A stretch of DNA of 64,000 bases from Thunnus maccoyii. Its lineage: Eukaryota; Chordata; Actinopteri; Scombriformes; Scombridae. A program made the position numbers and the translations under genes. A model generated the notes under the pieces. The model made no database searches. It was given only the letters and a program-made list of their open reading frames with translations, and was not told the DNA's origin. Positions 42,901 through 53,312 of the stretch are shown one piece after another (position 1 is the stretch's first letter; each line of letters opens with the position of its first letter). The DNA is taken from NCBI RefSeq assembly GCF_910596095.1, contig NC_056552.1, positions 17,433,111 to 17,497,110 of the forward strand, read 5' to 3'.

Positions 42901-44662
42901 CAAGGAATGGTTTTAGGACAAAGCATTGTTGGAGGACAATGGCTTACTAACTGACAAACTTTCTGCAGCTACGTTGCATACCTCCAACAGGAACAGTGTT
43001 TTATATGATTGACTGCAAATGCTGATGAAACTAGGCACCACCTGCTTTTAAACTGGAGTCCAAAAGCAGCAACAAATTATCACTTTCTGTCTCTTGGCTT
43101 CCACTGTTCTTGATCACTGACACCTGTGCATCTTTTGAGGAGGAGGAAGCCCTGCTGAGCGAGATGGATGTAACAGGGCAGGCTTTTGAGGACATGCAGG
43201 AACAGAACAGCCGACTATTGCAGCAATTACGAGAGAAGGACGATGCCAATTTCAAGCTGATGAGTGAGAGAATTAAATCTAACCAGATCTACAAGCTGCT
43301 GAAAGAAGAGAAGGAGGAATTGGCGGACCAAGTTCTTACATTCAAAACCCAGGTGACATGTATCTTTTTAACATGGAAATGAAGAGTTGATAGATCTTGT
43401 GTCAGCACGTTGAAGTGCTAACTGCTTACTGTTGCTGCTGTTGATAGGTGGATGCCCAGCTGCTGGTTGTACAGAAGCTTGAAGAAAAAGAGGGTGTTCT
43501 CCAGAGCACGCTGGCCGCTCTGGAAAAAGAGCTGGCCGTCCGGACACAAGCACTCGAACTCAACAAGAGGAAGGTGAGAAGAGATGCCATCAATCCTGGT
43601 CTGCTGCACTCGTGACTCGCTAATCACTGGCTGATTTCATTGCTGCCAGATGTCTGTGATTTCCTGCTAGCCCTAAATAGAAACACTGAGCACAGCGGCA
43701 GATCTGGATAATAGCACGCACCGAGAGTCGTACTTGTACATATCATCACTTGGTGTTGGTGTGTTCAGGTCAGGTGCTTGTGGGAAGTACTGAATGACAA
43801 CCTAGATTTGAAGGTTGGCTGCCACATAACACTGCATTAATGAAATACCTTTTCAGCAAATGATACCTTAAGTCTGTCCGAAAATGGTCACACAAGTAGT
43901 CAATATGCCTACTGTGACATGTTTCTGGTAATTGTCAACATTGCAAGTACATTGGAAACCGCTTATAGTGATCGTGTCTGTCAGGGTCAAATATCACTAT
44001 AAGTGGATGATTATTATAACCAATTTATTTTCTTTTTCTCAAGTAGATCACCATCTGATTGGCATTTGTATACTTATTACATGAATATAAAGTAATGAAA
44101 GGGGCAGCTTCGCTATTTACTCAATTTTATCGACTTTCAAAATATAGTACAGCTGTTTCGACGCTTGTTGTTTCGCTGCTGCATCTCGTTGGCTTGTTTT
44201 TGGCATTTCGTCATAAGCTTCAAGGAGACTTAAGTTTTTCAATGAGAGAAAATGACTTTCTTTTTCCTGTCATGATTTCAATGTGCACGCAGCACCAGCC
44301 TCAGGTAGCCAGCTGGAAGCAGACGGATTACTGCGAGGCAATAATGGTGCTGCAGCCGCTAAGTGCATATCATATGTGTGTCATGGGAGTAAAGTAAATG
44401 CAGTAAAGTCAAATTCAGAGCACAGAAAACAGATCAGATGTGATTGCCTCTCGAGATGCATAGTCATAAATAGGCCAAAAAACAATAGAATTACTGTAGT
44501 TGTCAAATTTCTTTCCATATGTTGTCATGTGTATGAAAAGACACAAAATGAACACTGCAACACTTACTATAAGCAAACTATTTAAACATCATTTGTATAG
44601 GAGTGATTCTGTCCTGAGCTTTTTGATCACTATAAGCAGTTTCCACTGTACCTGCACGTGTG

Positions 44663-44705
<43 letters not shown>

Positions 44706-46095
44706 AGTGCACTGAGGCACAGTAAATGTGATCAACTCGACGCTTACATAAATGTTTGGCTTGAACTCAAGACACATTTGATTTTATTCTCACAATTAGG
44801 AAAATCCACACAGCATTACAGATGCAATCTGCTAACAATAAAATTAAAACATAACAGAAAAACACATAAAAGGGGTTTCTTACTTTAACTGCAGCCACCG
44901 GCTGCTTGGAAGCTCTGAAGAGGAGCTAAAATCTTATGGTTGTGTGGAAAATGGTCGTCAGAGATGGAAAGTATAGCAAAAATGCCATCCTTTAAATTAG
45001 AACACGACCAAAGCTCTGAGGTTGAAGCACAAGGAATAGATTCACGCTTACTGTACCACCACTACATTACAGCTCTGGAATCTCATCATTAGGTTTTTTT
45101 ATTGAGTGTGTCCGGTTCCTTCCATGCTGCAGGCGGTGGAGGCTGCCCAGCTGGCAGAGGACCTGAAGGTGCAGCTTGAACACACGCAGGCCAAGCTTAA
45201 AGAGATCCAGGTCTCTGTGGCTGAGAACCGCACAGCCCGGGAAAGGGAAAGCAGCAACCTTAAACGAGCACAGGTGCGTTGTATTTCAGAATGTCAATCC
45301 AAGCTCTCTCTCTAAGTTTAAATGCTGATCGAAAAGGTCACTTAAGTTGCTTTAACGAGACTTCTCCTGGTGTCTTCTAGGAGGATCTGTCCAGGCTGAG
45401 GCGGAAGCTGGAGAAACAGAAGAAGGTGGAGGTTTACTCTGATGCTGACGAGATCCTGCAGGAGGAAATCAACCAGTACAAGGTGAAAAAGAGAAAAATC
45501 TAATTTATGTGCAGAGAAATTTATTACTTTGATTAACCTCTGATAGTGACAAGGGACTTACAAAAGCACCAGCAGCTCTCTGGCAAAATCTGCAGCAAAC
45601 CCACAACACTGGTGGAAGTGTTGTGGGTTTGCTGCAATGAAAGTATGAGTCAGAAAGTAATAAGTCCTAATGAAACATACTACTACCTTGTAATCTGCTT
45701 GATCTGGTGTAAATGGCAGTTTTTCATTTGTACCTTATTTCCATTTCTGAAGTAGAAGATGGACCAGAAAGCAAGCTCAATCCTTTACAGAAATATTATG
45801 GTTTCTTTGTACTTTTGGGAAGAATCTCACTCGTTACACCCTCAAGTGTTATCATACAATGAATGGAAGTAATAGCATTGTTGGCAAGTCGGTATACATT
45901 GTGTTTATCTGTATCCAGGCCAAGCTGCGCTGCCCCTGCTGCAACACCCGAGACAAGGAGACCGTGCTCACCAAGTGTTTCCACGTTTTCTGCTACGAAT
46001 GTCTGAAGATGCGTTACGACACCCGACAGAGGAAGTGCCCCAAGTGCAACTGTGCCTTCGGAGCCAACGACTTTCACCGCATCTACATCACCTAA
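33926..46095 (+). CDS. rnf40: E3 ubiquitin ligase BRE1B (RNF40)
   Basis: With RNF20 it forms the nuclear E3 that, with UBE2A/B, monoubiquitinates histone H2B. Exons: 33926-34063, 34322-34489, 34871-35180, 36237-36437, 36596-36717, 37020-37166, 37562-37636, 37793-37912, 38084-38263, 38466-38601, 39026-39147, 39290-39555, 40237-40354, 40510-40659, 43140-43352, 43448-43573, 45133-45273, 45381-45482, 45919-46095. These make 1003 aa, close to the human length. The start [15 protein letters not shown] and basic PEKKSKKEE are followed by long coiled coils. A proline/glutamine-rich stretch lies in exon 3, and an acidic segment plus an Arg/Glu repeat lie in exon 12 (residues 574-661). The C-terminal RING spans about 950-988 with the CPCC...CFHVFCYEC...CPKC spacing. 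The protein ends DFHRIYIT. Introns 14 and 16 are large and contain repeats. Confidence 0.97.
39411..39500 (+). repeat. rnf40: GAGAGA/GAGCGA purine-rich coding repeat in rnf40 exon 12
   Basis: The DNA is a run of imperfect GAG-AGA/GAG-CGT units encoding alternating Arg-Glu dipeptides after an acidic EEE stretch. It probably forms a single charged helix and may vary in length. Confidence 0.75.
40660..43139 (+). other. rnf40 intron 14
   Basis: 2.5 kb intron, AT-rich. A segment at 42560-42640 recurs at 44390-44480 in intron 16. No other gene is seen. The acceptor (TTTTGAG|GAGGAG) is unusual, but the frame and the rnf40 sequence support it. Confidence 0.6.
43950..44648. mobile_element. Tigger/pogo-like non-autonomous element
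   Basis: The left end CATTGGAAACCGCTTATAGT continues GATCG. The right end in reverse complement is CAGTGGAAACTGCTTATAGT continuing GATC, a long inverted repeat of the CAGTGGAAAC type used by pogo/Tigger elements. It is flanked by TA at 43948-43949 and 44649-44650. Length is 699 bp, with no recognisable transposase. An internal 112-codon ORF has no known match. Confidence 0.75.
44658..44704. repeat. (GT)n microsatellite
   Basis: About 23 GT units with one TTT interruption, immediately right of the Tigger-like element in rnf40 intron 16. Confidence 0.95.
45591..45636. repeat. Perfect 20-bp hairpin in rnf40 intron 18
   Basis: 45591-45610 is the exact reverse complement of 45617-45636, with a 6-base loop. 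The arm begins TGCAGCAAACCCACAACACT. Confidence 0.9.
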
Positions 46096-46380
46096 ATCAC
46101 ACGGAGACAGAGGAGAAAACAGAAGAAGAGAAAACTGTAGAGAGAACCAAAGGAGAAGGAAGAAAGATAGAGAAACGATAAAGGAACTGAAGATTTATTT
46201 GAAGACATTTTGGGGATATGAAGATGAGTGCATTTCCCCGTAATAGTCTCTCCTTGGAAAGACTTGTTTTACCGCATCATTGCCATAAGTTGGTGATTTA
46301 TTTGGTGACCAAACAGTGACTGAGAGTGTTGTGCTGTAGTTAATAAACACAGTTGTTTGTGCACACAGTGATATTCTTAC
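46096..46380 (+). other. rnf40: rnf40 3'UTR with poly(A) signal
   Basis: Purine-rich sequence follows the stop. AATAAA at 46342-46347 is followed by a GTTGTTTGTG-rich element, so the transcript probably ends near 46370. Confidence 0.6.
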
Positions 46381-48130
46381 ATGTCGAGCTGCTCTGCATT
46401 GTTTTCCTGTTGTTGTTTTTTTTTGCCGTTCTTGCCAATGTCAAACATCTTCTCTTTAAGCAAACTGGGGCCCACTTTTACATATTTCTTTTTTTTTCTT
46501 CTTTTTTTTAATGTGTTGAAAATCATGGAACTGCAGTGATAACATGGTCCTGAAGTGTTTCTTTCAATTGTTTTGTCCTGCTGGTTTTGGAAATCCCATA
46601 AAGTCAGTGAAGCTGAGATTTAAACTTCAAAATTAAAAGAATCCATCCTTTTCAGATCCGAGGACTGCATGTTTAAAACTAAATATGTTTCTAATATATG
46701 AAGTACAACAGCCAGGATTGAATAACCTCTTTGGTTAGGCTATAGTATTAACAATGCCTGAGAGACGTCAGCTAGTTTGGCACCCAGTCAGCACATACAG
46801 GAGTGTTTGGATCACCTTGGGCAAGGTCCTCAGTGTGTGTTCATCCTGTTGCCATGGTTCCTATTGGAGAGTTTGACACAACATCTGCAGCTTATAGTGC
46901 CTCATTACTGATGAAATCACTCCAGTGGAAAGTCAGCTCATATGGGTGTCCTTAGTGGGCTGTGCTGCTCCAGGTCCTCTTAGACAGCTTTCCTAAAGGT
47001 TAGTCGTGACAGTCGAGTACAAAAACATCTGTTTAACAACACGCTTCTAACTTAATTGAGCCAATGAAACTCCCTTTCCTCTGTTCTGATGATGTGAACT
47101 ATTTACTGGGAGGTTGGTTAGCGTCTGTTTGACGTTAGCTCTTGTGGGAAAGTCAGTTTACACTTTATGTAGAGCACACAAAAAAGTTCCAGGCTACAGA
47201 GAAAGAAAAAGAGTGAATATGTGAAAAAACGTTTTTATCAGGCATTTGGGAACAGTTAACTAAAAAACCTCCACAGGAATTTACTTAATGTTGGCAACAA
47301 TAAGAATCATTTTAATGGTAATAATAACTGGGAAGTGGTTGTTTACTCATATGAATGTGCTGAACCTGTCATAAATAAATAAGTAGTTTTCACTGTGTGC
47401 TTAGTGATCATTTGTATGCTATGCCACAGAGTGCAGATGTCGTAGTAAATGATGGTCTTCATTAATATATGAGACAATACTGTGACAGGGTCCAACCTGA
47501 TAGCACTCCAGGCATGAGTCCACTGGCTTTGTTATTGCATTTTTGCGCTGCTGCAGCGGGTTACACCCAGCTCCAGACATTAATAACACCACCCTGCGTC
47601 AGGGACACTCACTATTCAAATGTCAGTTTCCAAAAGCAAGACCATCACAGCTCTTTTTTTTCAAATCTGCAGAGGGCATTGAAGTGTAGAGACACACACA
47701 GAGAAAAAAGAAGATAAACGCTTATCTAACTTTCCCCCAAAGGCTTTAAAACGCAGATAGTTTTTCAAGTGAGTGTCATCTGTTTTTGCCTCAGTTGCTG
47801 TTTCTCTGTTTCTGTGTATGGGACCCAGACTCATGCCAGAGACTTGTGTTTTTTGGCAGACAGGCTGGAATGACGTCGACAGGCGTGGTAATAACAATGA
47901 GAACACTATTAAGTCCAGACTACACAGACTCTCAGGCAAAATGTGGAGACGTTACCAAAAAACAAACAAAAAAAACTGCAGGCTCTATCCATAAAATATG
48001 AAGTATATGTATTCAAAGCTTTCTGCCCGAGGTGACTTGATTGAAACTTTCACTTGAGCCGAAACAAATGAAACCACATACTATGGTAGTGGAGTTTCCT
48101 GTGAGTCGGGCAGTGCGCACAGAGAATCCG
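46381..48130. other. Intergenic between rnf40 and tnfrsf12a, no gene seen
   Basis: About 1.75 kb. The ORFs are short and overlap one another on both strands without codon structure. No repeat boundaries were recognised. Confidence 0.5.
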
Positions 48131-48151
48131 AGCAGTACAGTACATAGGAAA

Positions 48152-48333
48152 TGACTCATAGGAGTTGAACTGTTAGCGTGGGTGTGTGCGCTATTAAAAC
48201 AAGGCGCAGACTCCTCCGGGTGACTCACTCTGATGCTCGCTTTTCCATGCTGAAAACCAGCACGGATTGTTAATCAGATGAACTTTCGGGAATTGTGTAG
48301 CCGACAGCGAGCAGCCTTTCACCCGCAGACATC
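48152..48333 (+). promoter_or_regulatory. tnfrsf12a: tnfrsf12a promoter with two AP-1 sites
   Basis: TGACTCA, the AP-1 consensus, occurs at 48152-48158 and again at 48221-48227. A weak TATA-like ATTAAAA lies at 48192-48198. The start codon is at 48334. AP-1 control fits the growth-factor-inducible behaviour known for mammalian Fn14. The transcription start itself is inferred. Confidence 0.5.
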
Positions 48334-51300
48334 ATGGCTTCAAACGCTCTTTGCGCGCTCTGCGGACTTATTATTATAGCGGCTGTGACCAGTTTCCATG
48401 GTGTTAGCGCACAAAAAAGTAAGTAAATAAGTTTTTTTCCTCCCTCCCCCCCTCCCCTTCTCCAGATAATTCCATTTTTTAAAAAGAAGCCTTGTGGTTA
48501 AATATTTAACTTGAATGGCTGCTTCTATTGATTTTGCATTCCTTAGTTGGATCCGAAGCCAGATGTTTGTTATCTGTGTTTCTTTGGGTATGGTTTACAC
48601 TATGATGGTCTGGTCTCCCATTAATGGAGGCAGATAGTGGGTCTGCTTACCGAGCCGCTTCCTTTACCAGCTGCATTTCTCACCGGTTCCGCATTCCGAT
48701 CGCCTTATTTCACCCCATCCATCCGCGCCTCTTGGGGGGAGAAGGACAAGCCACATGGAAGGGTGCACTGTCTGTGTCCAGTTCCCACAAATTCTCAGAG
48801 TTTCACATAAAAAAAATAGAGAGCGAAAAGAAGGTGCTTTTGAATCTACAGCCCTCTTAAGTTTTGCTCAGAGGAGAACACCAAACTCAGGTTGCACTAA
48901 GAGGATCAAATATTGGATAATTACATGAGTTGGAATCGTCTCCTCAGGCATGAAAAGTGACCAAATGCATTTTTAACGAAGTAAACTCAAAACACGTTTG
49001 ATCTAGATTCTGCCAGTATGAAGCCATCTCTACATCTGGACATCAGCTGTTGGTCGACCCACCCCCATCCCATTTATGACAAAATGCTGCACCCCCACAC
49101 CCTAAAACACCCTTTGTCAGGCAAGGTGCTGATACTTGCCAAGGTCTTTTTTTGTCAGGAACATTTAAAGTGGCTCCAGACTTGTTCTTGTTTCCCAAAT
49201 TTTTACATAAAAACCCATCAAAAACTCCTCACATGCTTCTCACTGTTAAAATATACTGCTGGCTGGTGGAAATGTTTATTCTTCAATTTGTGATGAGGTG
49301 TTGGAATAAAACATGAAAAGTCCAGATGAAAACCTCCAGAGTCGTTTTATTCCTTAGTGTGAACATTTTGCTCAAGCTCAGAGATATAGATGAAAAAAAA
49401 TGCAATCATTTTAATCTGCACTTTAAGTTTGTTATCTGGAAAAAAAGCTCCACTTCTCAGATGTGGTTTGGGTTTGGACAGAGGTCAACCAGCAGTCAAG
49501 GTTCAGTTCCTCTCAGTGACTTTTTGAACCCACAAGCGTGAGTCCAGCTGGACCTGGCGGATGATGTAGGGCTGAACTCATCGGGAGAAATGCTTACAAG
49601 AGCTGTGACACATTTTTACTGTGACCGCGGCTATAAAATGAGTCAGTCCAGCTCTGCGGGCGGGCTGGCTGTGCGGAGGACTAAGAGTCTCTAAGGGCCT
49701 TGAACATGTGGCAGTACAACATAACCGGATAGTTCGATCGTTAGAGGTCAAAATACCTCAAACATGACTATTTGAGCAGGTGCCTTTTGGCTGCAGCTGG
49801 TTATTGTGAGTCCTGTTGAAGTGCGACCAGCTAAAGAGCCAGACTTACGGCCTGTTTTACATGTGTGATGATGTGGGATCTGGATCTCATGCTCGTTTAT
49901 TGTTGCACATAAATAAAGTTAAAGAGACAGATTGCAAAAGAATGGTGACAATCAAAGCTGCAGTGGTTGAGATATCCTGATTTTCAATCTCTAGTATAAA
50001 TCAACCTTCAAAAACACTAAATCCTACATTTCCCATAATGTGACTTGGTAACATTTTTCATTAGACCCCCCATGTCTTCTTTATCTACACCTCCACTGTG
50101 TAATGCGGTCTTTCTGTTCTGCCGAAACAGAGACAACCCTGATGACATCACTACGACATCACCAGATTTATTTTTTTCAAACATTGGAGGTTTCCCTCCA
50201 GAGCCACAGAAGACATTATATAACAATTTTCAGAGGCTGGACAGTGCTCCTCTTGACAAATAAGCTGAACTTCAGCTGTAAAATAGCTGGACTGCTCCTT
50301 TAACCAATCTTTCAATTAATCTGCAACTATTCTGATGATCAATTAATCATTTAAGTCATTTTTCAATTTAAAAAAATGCCAAACATTACATAGTTTTAGC
50401 TTCTCAGTTGTGCTGCTTGTCTTTGTGTCAAGTTTTTGGACTGTTTGTCAGACAAAATAAGCGATTTCATGACATGATACTGGGCTTTAGGGCATTTTTT
50501 TACCACATTTTTTCACAATTTTCTGACATTTTACAGACAAAATGATGAATCTAATAAAATGAAGATTATCAGATAATGAAAATTATCATTAGATTCAGTC
50601 CTTATTGTAACTGAATGTATAAGCACTGTCAGCTCTGATGTACTTTTAGTTACTTTATGCTTCTACTCTTTGCTTCTATGCTTTGTTTACATTTTTTGAA
50701 GTTATTAGTTACTTTTAAGTTACCACCACAATGTCCTCTGTGGTTTTGGATGGAAGAGGTCACAGTAAAAGCATCCAGGATGGATATTCTGCACATCATG
50801 GTCCATTTTATTATTTGGAACTGATAGCAGTAGAAACCATCCTGTAAAGTTCATATGAGTGTCAGTCACACAAACTTAATGCACCATTGTGTTGGATTTA
50901 AGAAATCACTGAAATTTGACACACAATCATATAGATTAGAAATCTTGTGCATCTCTATTGAATAACTATGTGAGATAATATTCAAGCCAGTTCTGGTTAT
51001 TTACACTGCACAAAGAATGAGGATCATCATTTTATCAGCCAGACATCTACAGATTATTTCCTTGTTTCATTTATCTGTCGCCCTCTCACGTCTGCTATTG
51101 TTTCACTCATCTTGTCAGCGTAGCTGTGTGTGTAAGTTTCAACTCCTTACCTCGATGTCACAATATTTGTAAGAATATTGTTGTCGTAGCCGCCACAGTT
51201 TCCTAACACATTCATTTTACAACTTTTGGTTGACGTGAAACCCGCCTCTCTTATAGTTTTGGTATTGCTCTCTGTGATGATAAAAGCAGCAGTTTGAAAA

Positions 51301-53312
51301 CGAACGTTACTCCGTATGATGACTCAATTTAGGCTCCGGGTGGTTCCTTGTTATAATGGTGACTAAAAAAGAATTTCTCATGCAAATACATGTGTGACAC
51401 TGAGGAGGAAGAATGATTATTATCATTTTATCTATCAAATATCTGCAGACTATTTCCTTGTTACATTATCTGTAAGCCTGTCATGTCTGTTATTGTTTCA
51501 TTAATCTTATTAGGTTGACTTTGTGCTGTAATATTGTTTTGCAGAGGTTGTTTTTCAGCTTCATGTCACAATATGTTCACTATCTCATGCATGACCTCGG
51601 GGTATGAATGTATTCGTGTCTCTTAAGTGAAGCCAGGATGTTAAACCTGCAGAGAAAACCACACGCTATTAAAAAAAAAAAAACAAAACTCAGAGGAACA
51701 CTGTCTCTACATTCAGCTTGCTATTGGCGGTAACTGTGTCACATCTTCAGGCTTATTCTTCCGTTATCGTCTGGGGAAGTGCACAGCTTTAATTGTTCAG
51801 CTGTCTGGCTGCTGTACAAAAAAAAAAAGGAGACGAAGCTTTCTATTGTTGTCCACAGTGGTAGACATTTTCTCTCTACAGCTAAACCGCTGTCTTCTCT
51901 TTTCCTCTCACAGACACATTCATTTATTCACTGGAAGTCTCCTACGTATACAGAGGCAAAAACAATTCAACGGAAGCACTCTGTGAAAACACATCCTGCT
52001 CTTCACACGCTGCCTGCCCGTTCATGCAACCAAAGTTACTCTGTAATTCTCTCTCAGGCAATTTGTTGCATCAGCAGTGAAACCAAAAGGAATTTCCCAG
52101 TTTATTTTTTTATAAGAAGAAGAAAGCCGCAAAGTTCCTCACGTGTGCTCTTCAGGTCTACTCTGTTACACCAGAGGAAGGGCATTTTGGCTGCAAATAA
52201 GTACCACTACTTTATGATATATCATATAATATCTCATGAAATGAAGATGAAAAATGTTTTGCAGGGTCTGACTTAGAAAACATGAAATGTTATAATGACT
52301 AAGAGTTGATCTCGGATGTTTTTCTGTGTGCAGGTCAGTGTGGCAATTCAGACTTTTGGAACTCAGATTTGGATATTTGTGTGCCGTGTGCATCATGCAA
52401 GCAATACCCAAAGACCCCATCATGCAACACATGTAAGAATCAGACAATGATAATGTAAAATTGCTGTCAGTCATCATTCATTCATGCAGTCATATGCTTT
52501 CTTTCAGTGTTGTATTTTAAATTTTTATGTGTACTATGATGTATTCTTTAATAGGTAAATCTGTGGAGGACACACCTGACGTGTGGAAACTGGCAGCTAT
52601 CACCAGTTTCTCGGTGCTGGCTGTCGTGCTGGTTGGTGCCGCGTTGATTATCGGGTTCATGGTGCATCGACGCAAGTCACACAAACGGCCTCTACGTGGT
52701 GAGATTCTCTAAACTTGAAAATCTGAGTCATTTTCTTGTAAAAACACAAAATGTTTCAAGGTAAATACAACTGAAAAGAGTGCTCATGTTCCCAAAGTGA
52801 TACTTATACTAGTGACCAACAGGAAGTGACACATTAAAGTGACCCATCACCCAAGAATGATAATTTCATGTTCTAGTTTCTCACACTGCATCCACTAGAA
52901 TCCTACAAAAGAAAAGTTTTTCTCTACGCCTTCTTTTACTGCTTTTGTTTTCGACTGTCAACTTCTTGTATCTAAGGTGGCAAAAACATTTGTAAACTCT
53001 GTGAAGGCGTGGAACAAAAACCTTATTTTTGTGATACTGAAGGCTAAATCCAAACATCTGGGTTATATAATCATGTAGTCCCTGGTGCAATACTTGGTAA
53101 ACATGAGCATGCTACTGTTTGTGCAGTTCAATGATGTCATTCTCTTTTTCTAGGAAATCTTTGCAGTTGTGTCACAAACCATCATAGGAAATAACTACTA
53201 TTGCCTGTTGTTCAGAAACACATTGTTCTTTTAGATTTATAATGACTGTTTCTGTCTTTGTTATGTTACAGAACCAATTGAAGAAACTGCGGGGCCACTT
53301 TATCAAGCTTAA
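48334..53312 (+). CDS. tnfrsf12a: TNF receptor superfamily member 12A (Fn14, TWEAK receptor)
   Basis: Small type I membrane receptor for TWEAK that signals through TRAFs to NF-kappaB. Exons: 48334-48418, 52334-52432, 52555-52698, 53272-53312, giving 122 aa (human 129). A signal peptide (about 1-26, CGLIIIAAVTSFHGVSA) is followed by one six-cysteine domain (Cys31, 44, 47, 50, 59, 62). The TM helix is about 74-98 (LAAITSFSVLAVVLVGAALI), followed by a basic HRRKSHKR stop-transfer. The tail contains PIEET (111-115), the TRAF-binding motif shared with mammals. The protein ends GPLYQA. Intron 1 is 3.9 kb and repeat-bearing. The 3'UTR is long and the poly(A) signal is at 55691. The short length and all six cysteines make the assignment firm. 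Confidence 0.94.
50300..50600. mobile_element. Old fish MITE (ATTAATCTGCAACTATTCTGA type)
   Basis: AATTAATCTGCAACTATTCT then GATGATCAATTAATCATTT at the left, AATGCCAAACATTAC and TTTTTGGACTGTTTG inside, and an inverted partner near 50530-50600 (AATGATGAATCTAATAAAAT, AATGAAAATTATCATTAG). This pattern is a very common dispersed non-autonomous element of teleosts. The boundaries are approximate. Confidence 0.6.
51012..51577. repeat. Diverged direct duplication, two ~165-bp copies
   Basis: Copy 1 (51012-51169) and copy 2 (51406-51577) share in order AAGAATGA, ATCATTTTATC, TATTTCCTTGTT, TCTGTTATTGTTTCA/CTGCTATTGTTTCA, TCATCTT/TTAATCTT and ATGTCACAATAT. The spacing is about 400 bases. Confidence 0.65.

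Larger units (their letters stand above)
43574..45132 (+). other. rnf40 intron 16
   Basis: The intron holds the Tigger-like element at 43950-44648 and a GT microsatellite directly after it. Nothing else is recognisable. Confidence 0.6.
48419..52333 (+). other. tnfrsf12a intron 1
   Basis: 3.9 kb intron. It includes a TATA/AP-1 pair in GC-richer sequence at 49620-49700, a fish MITE at 50300-50600 and a diverged direct duplication at 51012-51577. A 165-codon ORF at 51779-52276 looks like chance. Confidence 0.6.

Noticed and set aside
44059-44397. 112-codon ORF
   Set aside because: It is inside the Tigger-like element and does not resemble a pogo transposase, so it is not reported as a gene.
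51779-52276. 165-codon + strand ORF in tnfrsf12a intron 1
   Set aside because: Composition is Ser/Lys-rich with no recognisable domain. It ends just before the real exon 2 and is overlapped by an antisense ORF; it looks like chance.
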